Source: Candidatus Aadella gelida
GTDB lineage: Bacteria > Omnitrophota > Gorgyraeia > Tantalellales > Tantalellaceae
Length of the DNA: 51,699 nucleotides
Assembly: GCA_030765205.1 (NCBI GenBank)
Contig: JAVCDB010000113.1
Location: forward strand, 1-51,699
Direction of reading: 5' to 3'
A program made the position numbers and the translations under genes. Below the pieces are notes generated by a model. That model was not told the origin of the DNA and did not search any database. It saw only the letters and a program-made list of their open reading frames with translations. Shown in pieces: positions 19,203-29,765 of the stretch. The first letter of the stretch is position 1. Every line of letters starts with the position of its first letter.

Positions 19203-20666
19203 CTAAAGTTCCCCTAGATTTTTTTCAAGGGTAGCCTTTGCGTTATTTTTCTGAAACCATGCTTCCATTTGTTTGAGCTGTTTGCGGGAAATAAGGTTGG
19301 CGCGCAAGGACTCCTTATTCTTTTCAAAGTTTTCCTTTGAGGCAGGGACAACTTCTTCTATTCGTGTGATCACAAAACCGTCTTTCACTTTGATCGGAGG
19401 AACAATGGTGCCTGCCGAACCTTTGCTGGTCTTGAGCACTAGTTCTTTAGCGGGACCTATGTTGGCTATATATGAACCGGTAGAAATAGAATCCGTCTTT
19501 TCAATAGTGCGGCCTAAAGAAGATGCCGCATCCTCTAGAGATAGGGACTCAGCAATGATCGCATTACTCAGCTCGGCGGCTTTAGTCTCGGCAAGAACAA
19601 AACGGGTTTCTTCGGTCAAAGTCGCCTCGATCTCTTCTTTAACATCAGCGAAAGGTTTTATCGCAGAAGGCAGATCTTTTGTTTTTCTAATAACATAAAC
19701 TGTACCTTTGTTTCCGGACTCGGGCACAACAGGTGCGGCAACGTCACCAACAGCTATTATTGAGAAAGCCGCGTCCCTAAAAGCTTTTAAGAAAGTTATC
19801 CCGGGAACAATCTCTTTATAGGAAAAAGGAGAAGTTGTTTTGTAAACGGCTCCGTTTTTTTGGGTTAAAGCTTCAAATTGATCAGGATCCTTGCGCAATC
19901 TATCATATAAGGGTTTCATCTTCTGCGCTATTTCTGACTTTTCTGAAGAATTCTCATAGGAGAACTCCATGTAGTCCACTTCTATTTTAAAATTGGTATA
20001 GAACTCGCTTTCATGATTAGCATAATATTTTTTCGCTTCACCGGAAGACGCAGGTAAAGTATCAATAAAAAGATCTTTATCTATCAAAAGATATGAAAGA
20101 GTAACTTTATCGTTCTTTTCTTTATACTCCTCAAAAACATCTTCATCCGAAATATCAATATCTTTAAGAAGCCTGTAACGAAAATCCGCTACCTGTATAT
20201 TTTCTTTAACAAGATTCTCAAAAGTGCGAGGCTCCATAGAAAGATTATTGCGAAGAATATAATCGTATACGCGTTTATCGAACACTCCATTTCTCCGAAA
20301 AAGAGGATGTTGTGAGATGAAAAGCAAAAGGTCTTTATCTGATGTTTTTATTTTGTCTCTTCTTGCGGCATCAAGCAAGATAAGGCGTTCCCATGCCATA
20401 TTATTGATCAGGGAACGGTTCTGGAGTATACGGTTAAGAGCCTGAAAGTCGCCGTAATAAGAAAAAACAAGTTGGGCGTGTATGCCCTGCACACTTTCCG
20501 CGAGGTCTCGGGCAGAGATCGTGCGGCCGCTTATTTTGCCTACAGAAGGGGGCCCTTCCCCAAGATTACCTACGCCCCACAGGACAAACGCGGGGACTAT
20601 GAGGATCAAAAGGCCGAGCAACACTTTTTTAGCCACTTTTTTGCTTCTAAGTATATTTAGTACCAT
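19203..20666 (-). CDS. SurA/PpiD-like membrane-anchored peptidyl-prolyl isomerase
   Basis: N-terminal TM, SurA_N-like helices, parvulin-like middle. Confidence 0.75.
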   Translation of the reverse strand: MVLNILRSKKVAKKVLLGLLILIVPAFVLWGVGNLGEGPPSVGKISGRTISARDLAESVQGIHAQLVFSYYGDFQALNRILQNRSLINNMAWERLILLDAARRDKIKTSDKDLLLFISQHPLFRRNGVFDKRVYDYILRNNLSMEPRTFENLVKENIQVADFRYRLLKDIDISDEDVFEEYKEKNDKVTLSYLLIDKDLFIDTLPASSGEAKKYYANHESEFYTNFKIEVDYMEFSYENSSEKSEIAQKMKPLYDRLRKDPDQFEALTQKNGAVYKTTSPFSYKEIVPGITFLKAFRDAAFSIIAVGDVAAPVVPESGNKGTVYVIRKTKDLPSAIKPFADVKEEIEATLTEETRFVLAETKAAELSNAIIAESLSLEDAASSLGRTIEKTDSISTGSYIANIGPAKELVLKTSKGSAGTIVPPIKVKDGFVITRIEEVVPASKENFEKNKESLRANLISRKQLKQMEAWFQKNNAKATLEKNLGEL

Positions 20667-20842
20667 TTGAGAATCTTCTCCTTTGAAGTTGTTAACCCGT
20701 TTACATCACTTTTATATTATAGAGTTTTTTCCGTGAACGTCAACTTCTTATGATTTTGTATAGATGCTTCCCGCATTTTTATCTGGAGAAAAAGCTGTAA
20801 AGGCGTATAATATTAAAATAAAACAGCGAAAGGGAACTTATT

Positions 20843-21397
20843 ATGGATATTCGAAACGCGCTTGCCGCATATGGCAAAGAAATGCATGCAAATAAATTGG
20901 TTATAGCCTCAGGCGGAAACATCAGCGCTAAAGATAATGGAAGGATCTTTATCAAGAAAAAGGGCGCTGATATGTCTAAAGGTGAGACTGGAGACTATCT
21001 GGAAATTATGACCGCAGACGGAGAGAGCTTTGATAGAGACGTTTTTAGCTCTGAAACGCCGATGCATTTAGCATGTTACGAGGCGCGGGAAGACGTAGGA
21101 GCGGTCATACACGCACATTCTCCGTTCATGGTAGCAGTTTCGACAAAAACTGACAAAATAGAGAATATCTCGTATGAGGCCGACTGTATAATAGGGCGGA
21201 GCATCCCGGTTATAGATTATGTGAGCCCCGGGTCGGAAGAACTGGGGGATGAAGTGGCTAAAAAGGTAAAGGGTGGTGCTAATGCTGTTCTGATGAAGAG
21301 GCATGGGGCGTTATCTGTGGGAAGGGATTTGGAAGAAGCATATCTCAGGATAATGGCACTGGAGAGGGTATGTATTGCGTATCTTATGGGCCTGTAA
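20843..21397 (+). CDS. Class II aldolase/adducin family protein
   Basis: SGGNISAK, VIHAHSPFMVA, LMKRHGALSVG. Confidence 0.9.
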   Translation: MDIRNALAAYGKEMHANKLVIASGGNISAKDNGRIFIKKKGADMSKGETGDYLEIMTADGESFDRDVFSSETPMHLACYEAREDVGAVIHAHSPFMVAVSTKTDKIENISYEADCIIGRSIPVIDYVSPGSEELGDEVAKKVKGGANAVLMKRHGALSVGRDLEEAYLRIMALERVCIAYLMGL

Positions 21398-21538
21398 GAG
21401 GCGCTGGACAGGTCGTGCTTGACTATATATTATAATTGATATACAATTTACACGAAATTTCACAATAACGGGTTAGATGTTCAGCCCCGCTAGCGGGGAG
21501 GAGTGTCTTTAATTTACCCTAATAAAAACGAGGATAAA

Positions 21539-22417
21539 ATGAAAAATAATAAACTTAAGCTAGGAATACCTAAGGGAAGTCTACAGGAATCTACTATAAG
21601 GCTTTTCGATAAAGCAGGGTACAAAATAAAAGAGTCGGGAAGATCATATTTCCCGGATATCGATGACGAAGATATTGAGGTTATTATGTTCAGGGCACAG
21701 GAAATGTCCAGATATGTGGAAGACGGAATAATAGACTGCGGGATCACCGGGAACGATTGGATCGAAGAGAACAGGTCCAGCGTGGACAGGATGGCGGAAT
21801 TAGTCTATGCCAAAAGAAGCATGAAGCCCGTAAAGTGGGTATTGGCAGTTCCTGAAGAATCAAAAATCACCTCAGCGAAACAGCTTAAAGGAAAAAAGAT
21901 AGCTACGGAGCTAGTCCGGGTAACTAAAAGTTATCTGAAGAAAAAAGGTGTCAAAGCAGAAGTCGAGTTCAGTTGGGGAGCTACCGAAGTTAAGCCCAAG
22001 ATCGGGATAGACGCTATAGTAGAAATAACGGAAACCGGCAGCAGTCTTAGGGCTAACGGCCTTAAGATCATTGACACCGTGTGCGAATCAACTACGCAAT
22101 TCATCATGAATAAAGTCGCCCGTCAGGATGCTTGGAAAAAAGAAAAAGCCGAACAGATCGTTTTGCTTTTAAAAGGCGCCATTTTGGCGGAAGGTAAAGT
22201 CGGCCTAAAAATGAACGCAAGAAACAAGGACGTTAAGAAAATAATTTCTATACTGCCGGCAATGAAAACGCCGACCGTGTCCAGACTGTTTGATGAAAAT
22301 TGGGTGGATATTGAAACTGTTATTGACGAGGATGATGTAAAAAGACTCATCCCTGCGCTAAGAAAAGCGGGTGCTCAAGGCTTTATAGAATATCCGCTCA
22401 ATAAAGTAATACATTAG
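21539..22417 (+). CDS. hisG: ATP phosphoribosyltransferase
   Basis: [55 protein letters not shown]. Confidence 0.93.
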   Translation: MKNNKLKLGIPKGSLQESTIRLFDKAGYKIKESGRSYFPDIDDEDIEVIMFRAQEMSRYVEDGIIDCGITGNDWIEENRSSVDRMAELVYAKRSMKPVKWVLAVPEESKITSAKQLKGKKIATELVRVTKSYLKKKGVKAEVEFSWGATEVKPKIGIDAIVEITETGSSLRANGLKIIDTVCESTTQFIMNKVARQDAWKKEKAEQIVLLLKGAILAEGKVGLKMNARNKDVKKIISILPAMKTPTVSRLFDENWVDIETVIDEDDVKRLIPALRKAGAQGFIEYPLNKVIH

Positions 22418-22498
22418 GTTCCAGGTTTTAGGTGTCAGGTGTTAGGGGGCAAGGGTCTCCAAAAAACAATCTAAAACCTGAAACCTAGAACCCAGAAT
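22417..22498. repeat. Inverted pair of AACCTRA-type 7-nt repeats
   Basis: aggttccaggttttaggtgtcaggtgttag ... ctaaaacctgaaacctagaaccc. Confidence 0.75.
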
Positions 22499-22518
22499 TA
22501 AGGAGGTGGGAATCGGAT

Positions 22519-22614
22519 ATGCCCTGCGGGAAAAAAAGAAAGATCAAAAAAGTAAAACGCCACAAGCGTAAAAAAAGGATGAGAAGGGACAGACACAAGA
22601 AGAGGAAGGTATAA
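22519..22614 (+). CDS. 31-aa basic protein, AURKAIP1/COX24 (mS38-like) type
   Basis: MPCGKKRKIKKVKRHKRKKRMRRDRHKKRKV*; RBS aggaggtggg; below ORF-track cutoff. Confidence 0.75.
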   Translation: MPCGKKRKIKKVKRHKRKKRMRRDRHKKRKV

Positions 22615-22616
22615 TA

Positions 22617-24140
22617 TTGAATCGTCTTAGTTCTTTTGTTCTTGTTATCTTGAGTTTTTTTTATATTTTTTCCCATTCCGGGATTTCTGAACCGATTCTT
22701 CATGCGAATGAGATCAATGGGGTAATAGATAAAAATAGATTGTCGGATCCTGACATCAGAACAGTGTCGGATACACTGGCTCGCTATACGATGGGCGCTG
22801 TTTACGACAATTTCGGCATGACCGCAGAAGCTGTCGCCGAATATAAGGAAGCTTTGCGGGAGGGTAAAGGGGTCACCGAAATATACCTTAAGCTCGGTGC
22901 GGATCTTATGCTCATGAACAGGCTCGATGAAGCCGCGGAAGAATTAAATAAAGCTGCCGAGATCGATCCTGAAAACACAAGAGTTCATCTTCTTTTAGCG
23001 GTTATACATACGGCAAAAGGTGAATTTGGAAAGGCCGCGACTCAACACGAAGAAGCTTTAAAATACGAACCAGGTAACCTAGATACTTTAACGTTTTTAT
23101 CCGAACTTTTTATTGCGCAAAGAAAATTCGATAAAGCTGCCGAAGTATACGAGAAAATGCTTAGGATAAGAGATAATGACGCTTTTCTCTATTTTAATCT
23201 AGGCATAATTTACAGCAAGCTGGAACTTCTGGATAAAGCCGAAGAGAAACTTAAAAAAGCCATAGAAGTGGATGAAGAGTATATTGCGGCACAAATGGTC
23301 TTGGGTTTTATCTACGAAGAAGACGGCAAAAACGACAAGGCGATAGAAAGATATAGAAAAGTCACGGAACTCGACCCTGCAAACAAAGACGCATATATAC
23401 GGTTAGTGCAGATATACAACGGGATGAAACAGTTCGAGAGAGCCGAAACGGAGAATGATAAACTGTTCGAGATAGACCCGGATTCGGTAGAACCTTATCT
23501 GAACCGTTTTAGTACACACCTATATCAAAAGAAATATCGTGAAGCTGAACAAGCTGTCGAGGAAGCGCTTGCGAAGGGACTGAAAAGTGCATCCTTGCAT
23601 GCAAGTCTTGGTTACCTGTATAGCACAGAAGGCGATTATAGCAAAGCTTGTGCGGAATATGAGAAAGCCGTCCTGATAGATGGTGATAACGATATATATA
23701 AGCTTTATTTGGCCACGGCATTGGATCAGGCTGGTCGGAAAGAAGAAGTAATAAAGGTTTTAGAAGAAATAACTGCGGGAGATGAAGGTCTTCCCGAAGC
23801 TTATAACTATTTGGGTTACCTGTACGCCGAGTCAGACCGGGATCTTGATAAAGCGGTAGCGCTTATAGAGAAAGCGTTAAAATTAGATCCGAACAATGGA
23901 GCATATCTCGATAGTCTGGGATGGGCATATTATAAACAGGGCAATATGGATGGGGCCCTGGTCGAAATGAAAAAAGCCGCCAAGAATCTGCCAAACGATC
24001 CCGTAGTGGCGGAACATTTGGGCGATATATATAACGCTTCCGGGAAAACGCTTGAAGCAGTAAAAGAGTGGAAGAAGGCTCTTAAAGGCGATCCAAAAAA
24101 TGAACCCCTGCGGATAAAAATAGAAAAAAACAAAAAATAA
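22617..24140 (+). CDS. Exported TPR-repeat protein
   Basis: Signal-like N-terminus (TTG start), many TPR units. Confidence 0.85.
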   Translation: MNRLSSFVLVILSFFYIFSHSGISEPILHANEINGVIDKNRLSDPDIRTVSDTLARYTMGAVYDNFGMTAEAVAEYKEALREGKGVTEIYLKLGADLMLMNRLDEAAEELNKAAEIDPENTRVHLLLAVIHTAKGEFGKAATQHEEALKYEPGNLDTLTFLSELFIAQRKFDKAAEVYEKMLRIRDNDAFLYFNLGIIYSKLELLDKAEEKLKKAIEVDEEYIAAQMVLGFIYEEDGKNDKAIERYRKVTELDPANKDAYIRLVQIYNGMKQFERAETENDKLFEIDPDSVEPYLNRFSTHLYQKKYREAEQAVEEALAKGLKSASLHASLGYLYSTEGDYSKACAEYEKAVLIDGDNDIYKLYLATALDQAGRKEEVIKVLEEITAGDEGLPEAYNYLGYLYAESDRDLDKAVALIEKALKLDPNNGAYLDSLGWAYYKQGNMDGALVEMKKAAKNLPNDPVVAEHLGDIYNASGKTLEAVKEWKKALKGDPKNEPLRIKIEKNKK

Positions 24141-24164
24141 ACTACACAACAAAGAAAGAGATCA

Positions 24165-25001
24165 ATGAAAAAAATAACCGACACTAAAGAGCTTGAAAGA
24201 AAAGCAGTTGCGATCAGAAAAGATATTCTTACAATGCTCGAGAAAGCCGGAAGCGGTCATACCGGAGGATCTTTGTCGATAGTAGAGATCTTGTTGGATC
24301 TATACCACCGCAGGATGAATATTGATGTAAAGAAACATGACTGGAAAGGGCGAGACAAATTTATTCTTTCCAAAGGACATGGGTGTCCTGCTTTGTACGC
24401 AGTCTTGTCGGATATGGGGTTTTTCCCTAGAGAGGAACTCTGGACTCTTCGTCAGATAGAAAGCCGGCTTCAGGGGCATCCTCAACTCGGGCTTCCCGGG
24501 CTTGAGATCTCCAGCGGATCACTCGGTCAGGGTCTTTCTGTGGCTAACGGGATGGCTATTGCGGATAGGATGGATGGAGTAAACGCTAAAACATATTGTC
24601 TTATGGGTGACGGGGAAACTAATGAAGGACAGGTCTGGGAAGCGGCGATGACAGCGGCGCATTACAAACTTGATAATGTATGCGGGATCATTGATTATAA
24701 TAAATTGCAGATTGATGGTTTTTGCTGCGAAGTTATGGATCTTGGATCGTACAAAAAGAAATGGGAAAGTTTCGGATGGTATACCGTGGAAACCGACGGG
24801 CATGATTTTGAAGAACTCAACAAAAATTTCAATGAAGTTCTTCAGATAAAAGGTAAACCGCAGCTCATTGTTGCTCACACGATAAAAGGAAAAGGGGTAT
24901 CTTTTATCGAGAACAAAGCTGAATGGCACGGGGTTGCTCCAAAAAAAGACGAGTTAGAAAGAGCGCTGCTAGAACTAGAGGAAGCGGAAAAGAAGATATA
25001 G
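24165..25001 (+). CDS. Transketolase, N-terminal subunit
   Basis: AGSGHTGGSLSIVEIL, GDGETNEGQVWEA. Confidence 0.93.
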   Translation: MKKITDTKELERKAVAIRKDILTMLEKAGSGHTGGSLSIVEILLDLYHRRMNIDVKKHDWKGRDKFILSKGHGCPALYAVLSDMGFFPREELWTLRQIESRLQGHPQLGLPGLEISSGSLGQGLSVANGMAIADRMDGVNAKTYCLMGDGETNEGQVWEAAMTAAHYKLDNVCGIIDYNKLQIDGFCCEVMDLGSYKKKWESFGWYTVETDGHDFEELNKNFNEVLQIKGKPQLIVAHTIKGKGVSFIENKAEWHGVAPKKDELERALLELEEAEKKI

Positions 25002-25074
25002 AGTGGATAGAGGACAGATTGCTTCGCTGCCTGCCTGCCGGTAGGCAGGCGCAGTAGGGCGAATGATGGATAGA

Positions 25075-25108
25075 AGCAGTAGCTGGGGTTTAAACCCCAG
25101 CTACTGCT
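25075..25108. repeat. GTTTAAAC-centred palindrome, copy 1 (perfect, 34 bp)
   Basis: AGCAGTAGCTGGGGTTTAAACCCCAGCTACTGCT. Confidence 0.9.
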
Positions 25109-25147
25109 GTGAACTGCAAGCTACTAACTTACTAAGGAGATATTGTT

Positions 25148-26779
25148 ATGATGGTACGTAGAAGAGTGCAAATGTTTTTTCGGCAACACAAGGTAAAGAT
25201 AATTTTGGCGGTAGTAGTGATAGTATTGATCGTTTTGTCTGTTATAGGACTGATGTCACTTGAATCGTTTTACCGCAAGATGACTATAGCAACAATGCCT
25301 GTTCAATTTATAATGGCAGGGATACACGCGGGGATATTCGTGTTTATGTATCTGACGTTTATGAAAGGCGGATTCGCGAAACTTGATAAAGCTCCCATTA
25401 AAGGAAAAGATGTTTCTATCACTTGGGACGATGTAATAGGAATGCATGACGCTAAGCAGGAAGCCGGGGAAGTAGTCCAGCTTGTCAAAGATAGGGCGAA
25501 TGTCAAAAAAATGGGAGGAAGCGTGGTTAAGGGGCTTCTCATGTTAGGACCTCCGGGATGCGGAAAAACATATATGGCGAAAGCCATCGCTACGGAAGCC
25601 GATATGCCGTTTATATCGATGTCGGGCAGCGAATTTGTAGAAGTTTTTGTAGGTGTCGGAGCTTCACGCGTACGTAAACTTTTTAAAAAAGCAAGAGACC
25701 TCGCCTTTGGATATGGGGGATGCATACTCTTCATTGACGAGCTTGATGCTATAGGTAGATCCAGGGCCTTTAGTTTTATGGGAGGCCAGGAAACAAACAG
25801 TACCCTTAATCAGCTTCTGGCCGAAATGGACGGATTAAAGGGAACTGAAGACAATATCGTGGTCATAGGAGCTACTAACGCAAACGAACAGCATATGGAT
25901 CAGGCTCTTTTAAGGCCCGGCCGGTTCGACAGAAAAATAATGGTTACCAACCCCTCACAGGACGATCGGGAGGAGCTGTTCAAGTTCTATCTAAAAAAAG
26001 TAAAAGCTGAAGAATCTCTTGACTTGGGACGCCTCGCAAGGCGTGCCGTAGGGAAAAGCCCGGCTGACATAGCGAACATTGTAAAAGAAGCAACTCTTAT
26101 AGCTACCAGGCACAAGAAGGCCGCTATAGGCCTCAAAGAGATCAGCGAAGCCTTCGAGAGGGTAGACTTAGGGATCAAATATAAACTTACAGTAACGCCA
26201 AGAGAAAAAGAAATGACCGCTTATCATGAGTCGGGACACTTAATAGTGAACTATCTGAAAGCGCCTTCAAAGACAGTTTTTAAAGCAAGTATTCTGCCTA
26301 GAAGAGGAACTCTGGGAGTTGTTTGGGCCCCCGAAAGAGAAGAACTCCATTCCAGGAGCAAAGAACAATTGCTTGAACTTATAATGGTAAGCATGGGAGG
26401 ATATTGCGCCGAAAAAGAAACATTTAATACGACTAGTAGCGGTGTTACTAGTGACTTTGCTAAAGCTATGGAAATAGCTCATAACATGGTATGGAAAATG
26501 GGTATGGGTAAAAGCGATTATGTAGGAGATTATACCGTTATCCCAAAAGAAGAAATAGCGGAAGAGATCAAGCTCACGCTTAACAATGATACAAACGACG
26601 TTTTGCAGGGATGTCTTGCAGAAGTTTCAAAAGTGCTTAGCGAGAACAAAAATATGCTAGACAAATTTGCTAAAGAACTTCTGGAACGAGAAGAGCTCGA
26701 ATATGATGAGATCATAGCTATATTTGAAGCCTTTGGAATAAAAGAGAACCGAGAAGGATATGACGAAAAAAACGTTTGA
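25148..26779 (+). CDS. FtsH-like AAA+ membrane metalloprotease
   Basis: TMs, GPPGCGKT, ATNANEQHMDQALLRPGRFDR, YHESGH zinc motif. Confidence 0.88.
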   Translation: MMVRRRVQMFFRQHKVKIILAVVVIVLIVLSVIGLMSLESFYRKMTIATMPVQFIMAGIHAGIFVFMYLTFMKGGFAKLDKAPIKGKDVSITWDDVIGMHDAKQEAGEVVQLVKDRANVKKMGGSVVKGLLMLGPPGCGKTYMAKAIATEADMPFISMSGSEFVEVFVGVGASRVRKLFKKARDLAFGYGGCILFIDELDAIGRSRAFSFMGGQETNSTLNQLLAEMDGLKGTEDNIVVIGATNANEQHMDQALLRPGRFDRKIMVTNPSQDDREELFKFYLKKVKAEESLDLGRLARRAVGKSPADIANIVKEATLIATRHKKAAIGLKEISEAFERVDLGIKYKLTVTPREKEMTAYHESGHLIVNYLKAPSKTVFKASILPRRGTLGVVWAPEREELHSRSKEQLLELIMVSMGGYCAEKETFNTTSSGVTSDFAKAMEIAHNMVWKMGMGKSDYVGDYTVIPKEEIAEEIKLTLNNDTNDVLQGCLAEVSKVLSENKNMLDKFAKELLEREELEYDEIIAIFEAFGIKENREGYDEKNV

Positions 26780-27791
26780 TATAGTTAAAAGCAAAGGTTT
26801 TCTTTTTATAGCGAGCGTAGTCTGCTGCGCGCTTGTCTCTTCATGTACTCCCAGCTATCCCAAAGAAACCCTTGCCGAAGCAGTCAAGGACGTATGTAAA
26901 GATGAGTACAGTATGGAGGTTGACGTTACGGTTAGGGGGACTACCATGGGACTTTATTATCCTATGGAAAGCCTACTTGATGCGGGAATGGGGATAAGCG
27001 AGGGAGCGTGGGACAAGATTAGTAATCTTTTACTGGTAGCTTCCCGCATAGTTCTTTCAACGGATGCTGATATAAAATTTTATTGCGTAGTAACTCAAGA
27101 CGTAAAGCTTCCGGAACTTCAAGTCGTTATTATTAAATATGTTGAGGATGTTAAGCGCAGCATGGTAAGGAATATCTCAAGAAGCGAATCCTTCAAGCGG
27201 ACGCTCTTCAGCATAAATCTTACTCCGCAGGCAGAAAAAGAAAGGTCCGTTGAAAAAGCGTTCAATAGGCTGGGAGTGGATGACGAAATAAGACAAAAAG
27301 TATTAGACGAATTTTTCAGAAGCCCGCCGACAAAGCTTAGCGACGTAGGCTACTGGAAAGGAGAATTTTATCTTAAAGATATAACCTTAGCGGAATTTCT
27401 TGCAGAACAGATGGCTAACCGTATAAAAACAGACTTTAGAAGTGATAAAGACCTTTCTAAAAAATTCAAGTTCATTAATGCGGAAAGTATATATCTTCCC
27501 GAAAATGATAAAGGCTCGTTTTTTGTAACATACAAAATAGCTGATCAGGAAACTGACGAAACGCAAGGAGATCTCTTAAGAGATAAGATGAAAGAGATAA
27601 TCCGCATAGGAAACGAGGTTACTTACGGATACAAATTTAATGATTTTGATTTTCTTATTCTCGAAGATCAACTAGAAAACACTAGGTTCACGGTTTCAGA
27701 AGACGATCTTTATAATTTTCATCAGGAGAAACCTTTAATGGAAGACATAGTCAAGGTGATAGGCGGACAGGTCAGCAATACAGCATTATAA
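26760..27791 (+). CDS. Predicted lipoprotein of unknown function
   Basis: Signal with VSSC lipobox-like; overlaps end of protease gene. Confidence 0.6.
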   Translation: MTKKTFDIVKSKGFLFIASVVCCALVSSCTPSYPKETLAEAVKDVCKDEYSMEVDVTVRGTTMGLYYPMESLLDAGMGISEGAWDKISNLLLVASRIVLSTDADIKFYCVVTQDVKLPELQVVIIKYVEDVKRSMVRNISRSESFKRTLFSINLTPQAEKERSVEKAFNRLGVDDEIRQKVLDEFFRSPPTKLSDVGYWKGEFYLKDITLAEFLAEQMANRIKTDFRSDKDLSKKFKFINAESIYLPENDKGSFFVTYKIADQETDETQGDLLRDKMKEIIRIGNEVTYGYKFNDFDFLILEDQLENTRFTVSEDDLYNFHQEKPLMEDIVKVIGGQVSNTAL

Positions 27792-27840
27792 TGGATACAG
27801 GCGGCGAAAGCGCACAACAACAAGTTAAGGAGAAAAAGTA

Positions 27841-28806
27841 ATGGCAGAAGGGGCAGTGAAAAAAGAGGCAACACGGGACGGGTTTGGAAAAGCTTTATTG
27901 GATCTTGGAGGACAGAATAAAGATGTAGTTGCGCTTTCAGCTGATCTTACAGAATCGGTCAGAGCTCATTGGTTCAAAGAAAAATATCCCGAGAGATTCG
28001 TAAGTCACGGTGTTGCTGAGCAAGATATGATCTCAACGGCCGCAGGACTTGCGCTTTCGGGTAAGATCCCGTTCGCCTGCACTTTCGGAGTATTCGCTAC
28101 CGGCAGAGCCTGGGATCAGATAAGAATATCCGTAGCATACATGAATCTCAATGTTAATATAGCCGGCTCTCACGGAGGAATATCTGTCGGTGAGGACGGC
28201 GCTACCCATCAGGCTCTTGAAGAAATAGCGCTTATGAGAGTTATACCCAACATGACGGTAGTCGTCCCGTCGGATTCGGAAGAAGCGTATGCGGCCACTA
28301 AACATGCGGCGGGCATTCCCGGTCCTGTATACCTGAGACTAGGAAGGGCTAAAGTTCCGACATTGAGTGATAGTTCTGATTTTGAGATAGGCAAGGCCAA
28401 GGTTCTGACAGAGGGAGACGATATTAGCATAATAGCATGCGGTCATCTTGTCGCAAAAGCTATGGAAGCCGCATATCAGCTGAAAAGCAAGAATATACAA
28501 GCACGCGTTATCAATCTTCATACACCTAAACCTATAGACAGGGAAGCTATCATAAAAGCCGCAAGAGAGACCGGCGCGCTTCTTACAGTTGAAGAACATA
28601 CTATATACGGAGGAATGGGAAGCGCCGTAGCTGAAGTTGTCTCGGAAGAATGTCCTGTACCAATAAAGATGATGGGTATAAGAGATGTGTTCGGAAGAAG
28701 CGGAAGCCCGGACGAACTTTTTAAACATTTCGGCCTGAACGAAGAACACATTATTGAAGAAGCCGTAAAGCTGGTAGAAAGAAAAGGGAAAAAAAGCAGG
28801 TGTTAG
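27841..28806 (+). CDS. Transketolase, C-terminal subunit
   Basis: ALSADLTESVRA, GVAEQDMISTAAGLA, HGGISVGEDGATHQALEEIALMR. Confidence 0.93.
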   Translation: MAEGAVKKEATRDGFGKALLDLGGQNKDVVALSADLTESVRAHWFKEKYPERFVSHGVAEQDMISTAAGLALSGKIPFACTFGVFATGRAWDQIRISVAYMNLNVNIAGSHGGISVGEDGATHQALEEIALMRVIPNMTVVVPSDSEEAYAATKHAAGIPGPVYLRLGRAKVPTLSDSSDFEIGKAKVLTEGDDISIIACGHLVAKAMEAAYQLKSKNIQARVINLHTPKPIDREAIIKAARETGALLTVEEHTIYGGMGSAVAEVVSEECPVPIKMMGIRDVFGRSGSPDELFKHFGLNEEHIIEEAVKLVERKGKKSRC

Positions 28807-28902
28807 GTTTTAGGTGTTAGGGATTAGAGTAGAAAAGAGCTCTACAAAAACCTAGAACCCAACCCCTAAAACCTAACACCTAGAACCTAAAACCTAACAA
28901 CA
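28804..28902. repeat. Inverted pair of AACCTAA-type 7-nt repeats
   Basis: gttaggttttaggtgttaggg ... cccctaaaacctaacacctagaacctaaaacctaac. Confidence 0.8.
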
Positions 28903-29765
28903 TGATTACTATTAACGCTTCTGCCAAATTGAATCTCTGTCTCAAGGTAATATCAAAACGTACTGATGGATACCATAATATAGAGACTCTCTTCGAAAGG
29001 ATAGATCTGTCTGATACTATCACAGTCGGATTTGGAGACGAAGTAGATAAGGTCCAGTGTGACAATCCGGAGATCCCTCTTGGTGGAGACAGACTTGTGG
29101 GAAGATGCATAAAGAAATTCCGTGAAAGAGCCGGGTGCAAGGCGCCCTTTGACATTAGTATCGTCAAAAGGATACCTGTTTCGGCAGGTTTGGGCGGAGG
29201 ATCAAGCGATGCTGCTGCAGTTCTGAAAGGTCTCAATGAACTAACGGGTCAACTCCTTCAAACAGAAGAACTTATAGAAATTGGGAGAGAACTGGGCGCC
29301 GATATTCCGTTCTTTATTACGGGCCATAGTTTTGCATTCGGAACAGGTAGGGGAGATGAGATAGAAAAAGCTGAAGCGCACATGGAAATAGCCCACATAT
29401 TAATCAATCCACCTTTTGGAACATGCACAGAAGACATATATAGGGGAGTATCTGCTTTCAGCTTGACAAACACAAAAGGCATTGATAAAATGTTCAACGT
29501 TTTTTTAAAGGAAAATGACATAAACGCTATAGCGGAAAATATTTATAACGATTTACAGCCTATAGCATTACAGGAAAATCCGTCCCTGCAGAAAGCTTTT
29601 GATGAGATCAAGGCGTCAGGAGCTAAAGGGGTGCTTTTATCCGGAAGCGGACCTACTGTATTTGGTATTTTTGATAAAAAAACAGTAAAGAGCGCTAAAA
29701 AACGATTAGAAACAATCTTTCCACAGGAACAAGGGTGGGGAGTGTATGAAACGTATACATGTTAG
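28902..29765 (+). CDS. ispE: 4-diphosphocytidyl-2-C-methyl-D-erythritol kinase
   Basis: ASAKLNLCLKVISKRTDGYHNI, PVSAGLGGGSSDAAA. Confidence 0.95.
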   Translation: MITINASAKLNLCLKVISKRTDGYHNIETLFERIDLSDTITVGFGDEVDKVQCDNPEIPLGGDRLVGRCIKKFRERAGCKAPFDISIVKRIPVSAGLGGGSSDAAAVLKGLNELTGQLLQTEELIEIGRELGADIPFFITGHSFAFGTGRGDEIEKAEAHMEIAHILINPPFGTCTEDIYRGVSAFSLTNTKGIDKMFNVFLKENDINAIAENIYNDLQPIALQENPSLQKAFDEIKASGAKGVLLSGSGPTVFGIFDKKTVKSAKKRLETIFPQEQGWGVYETYTC

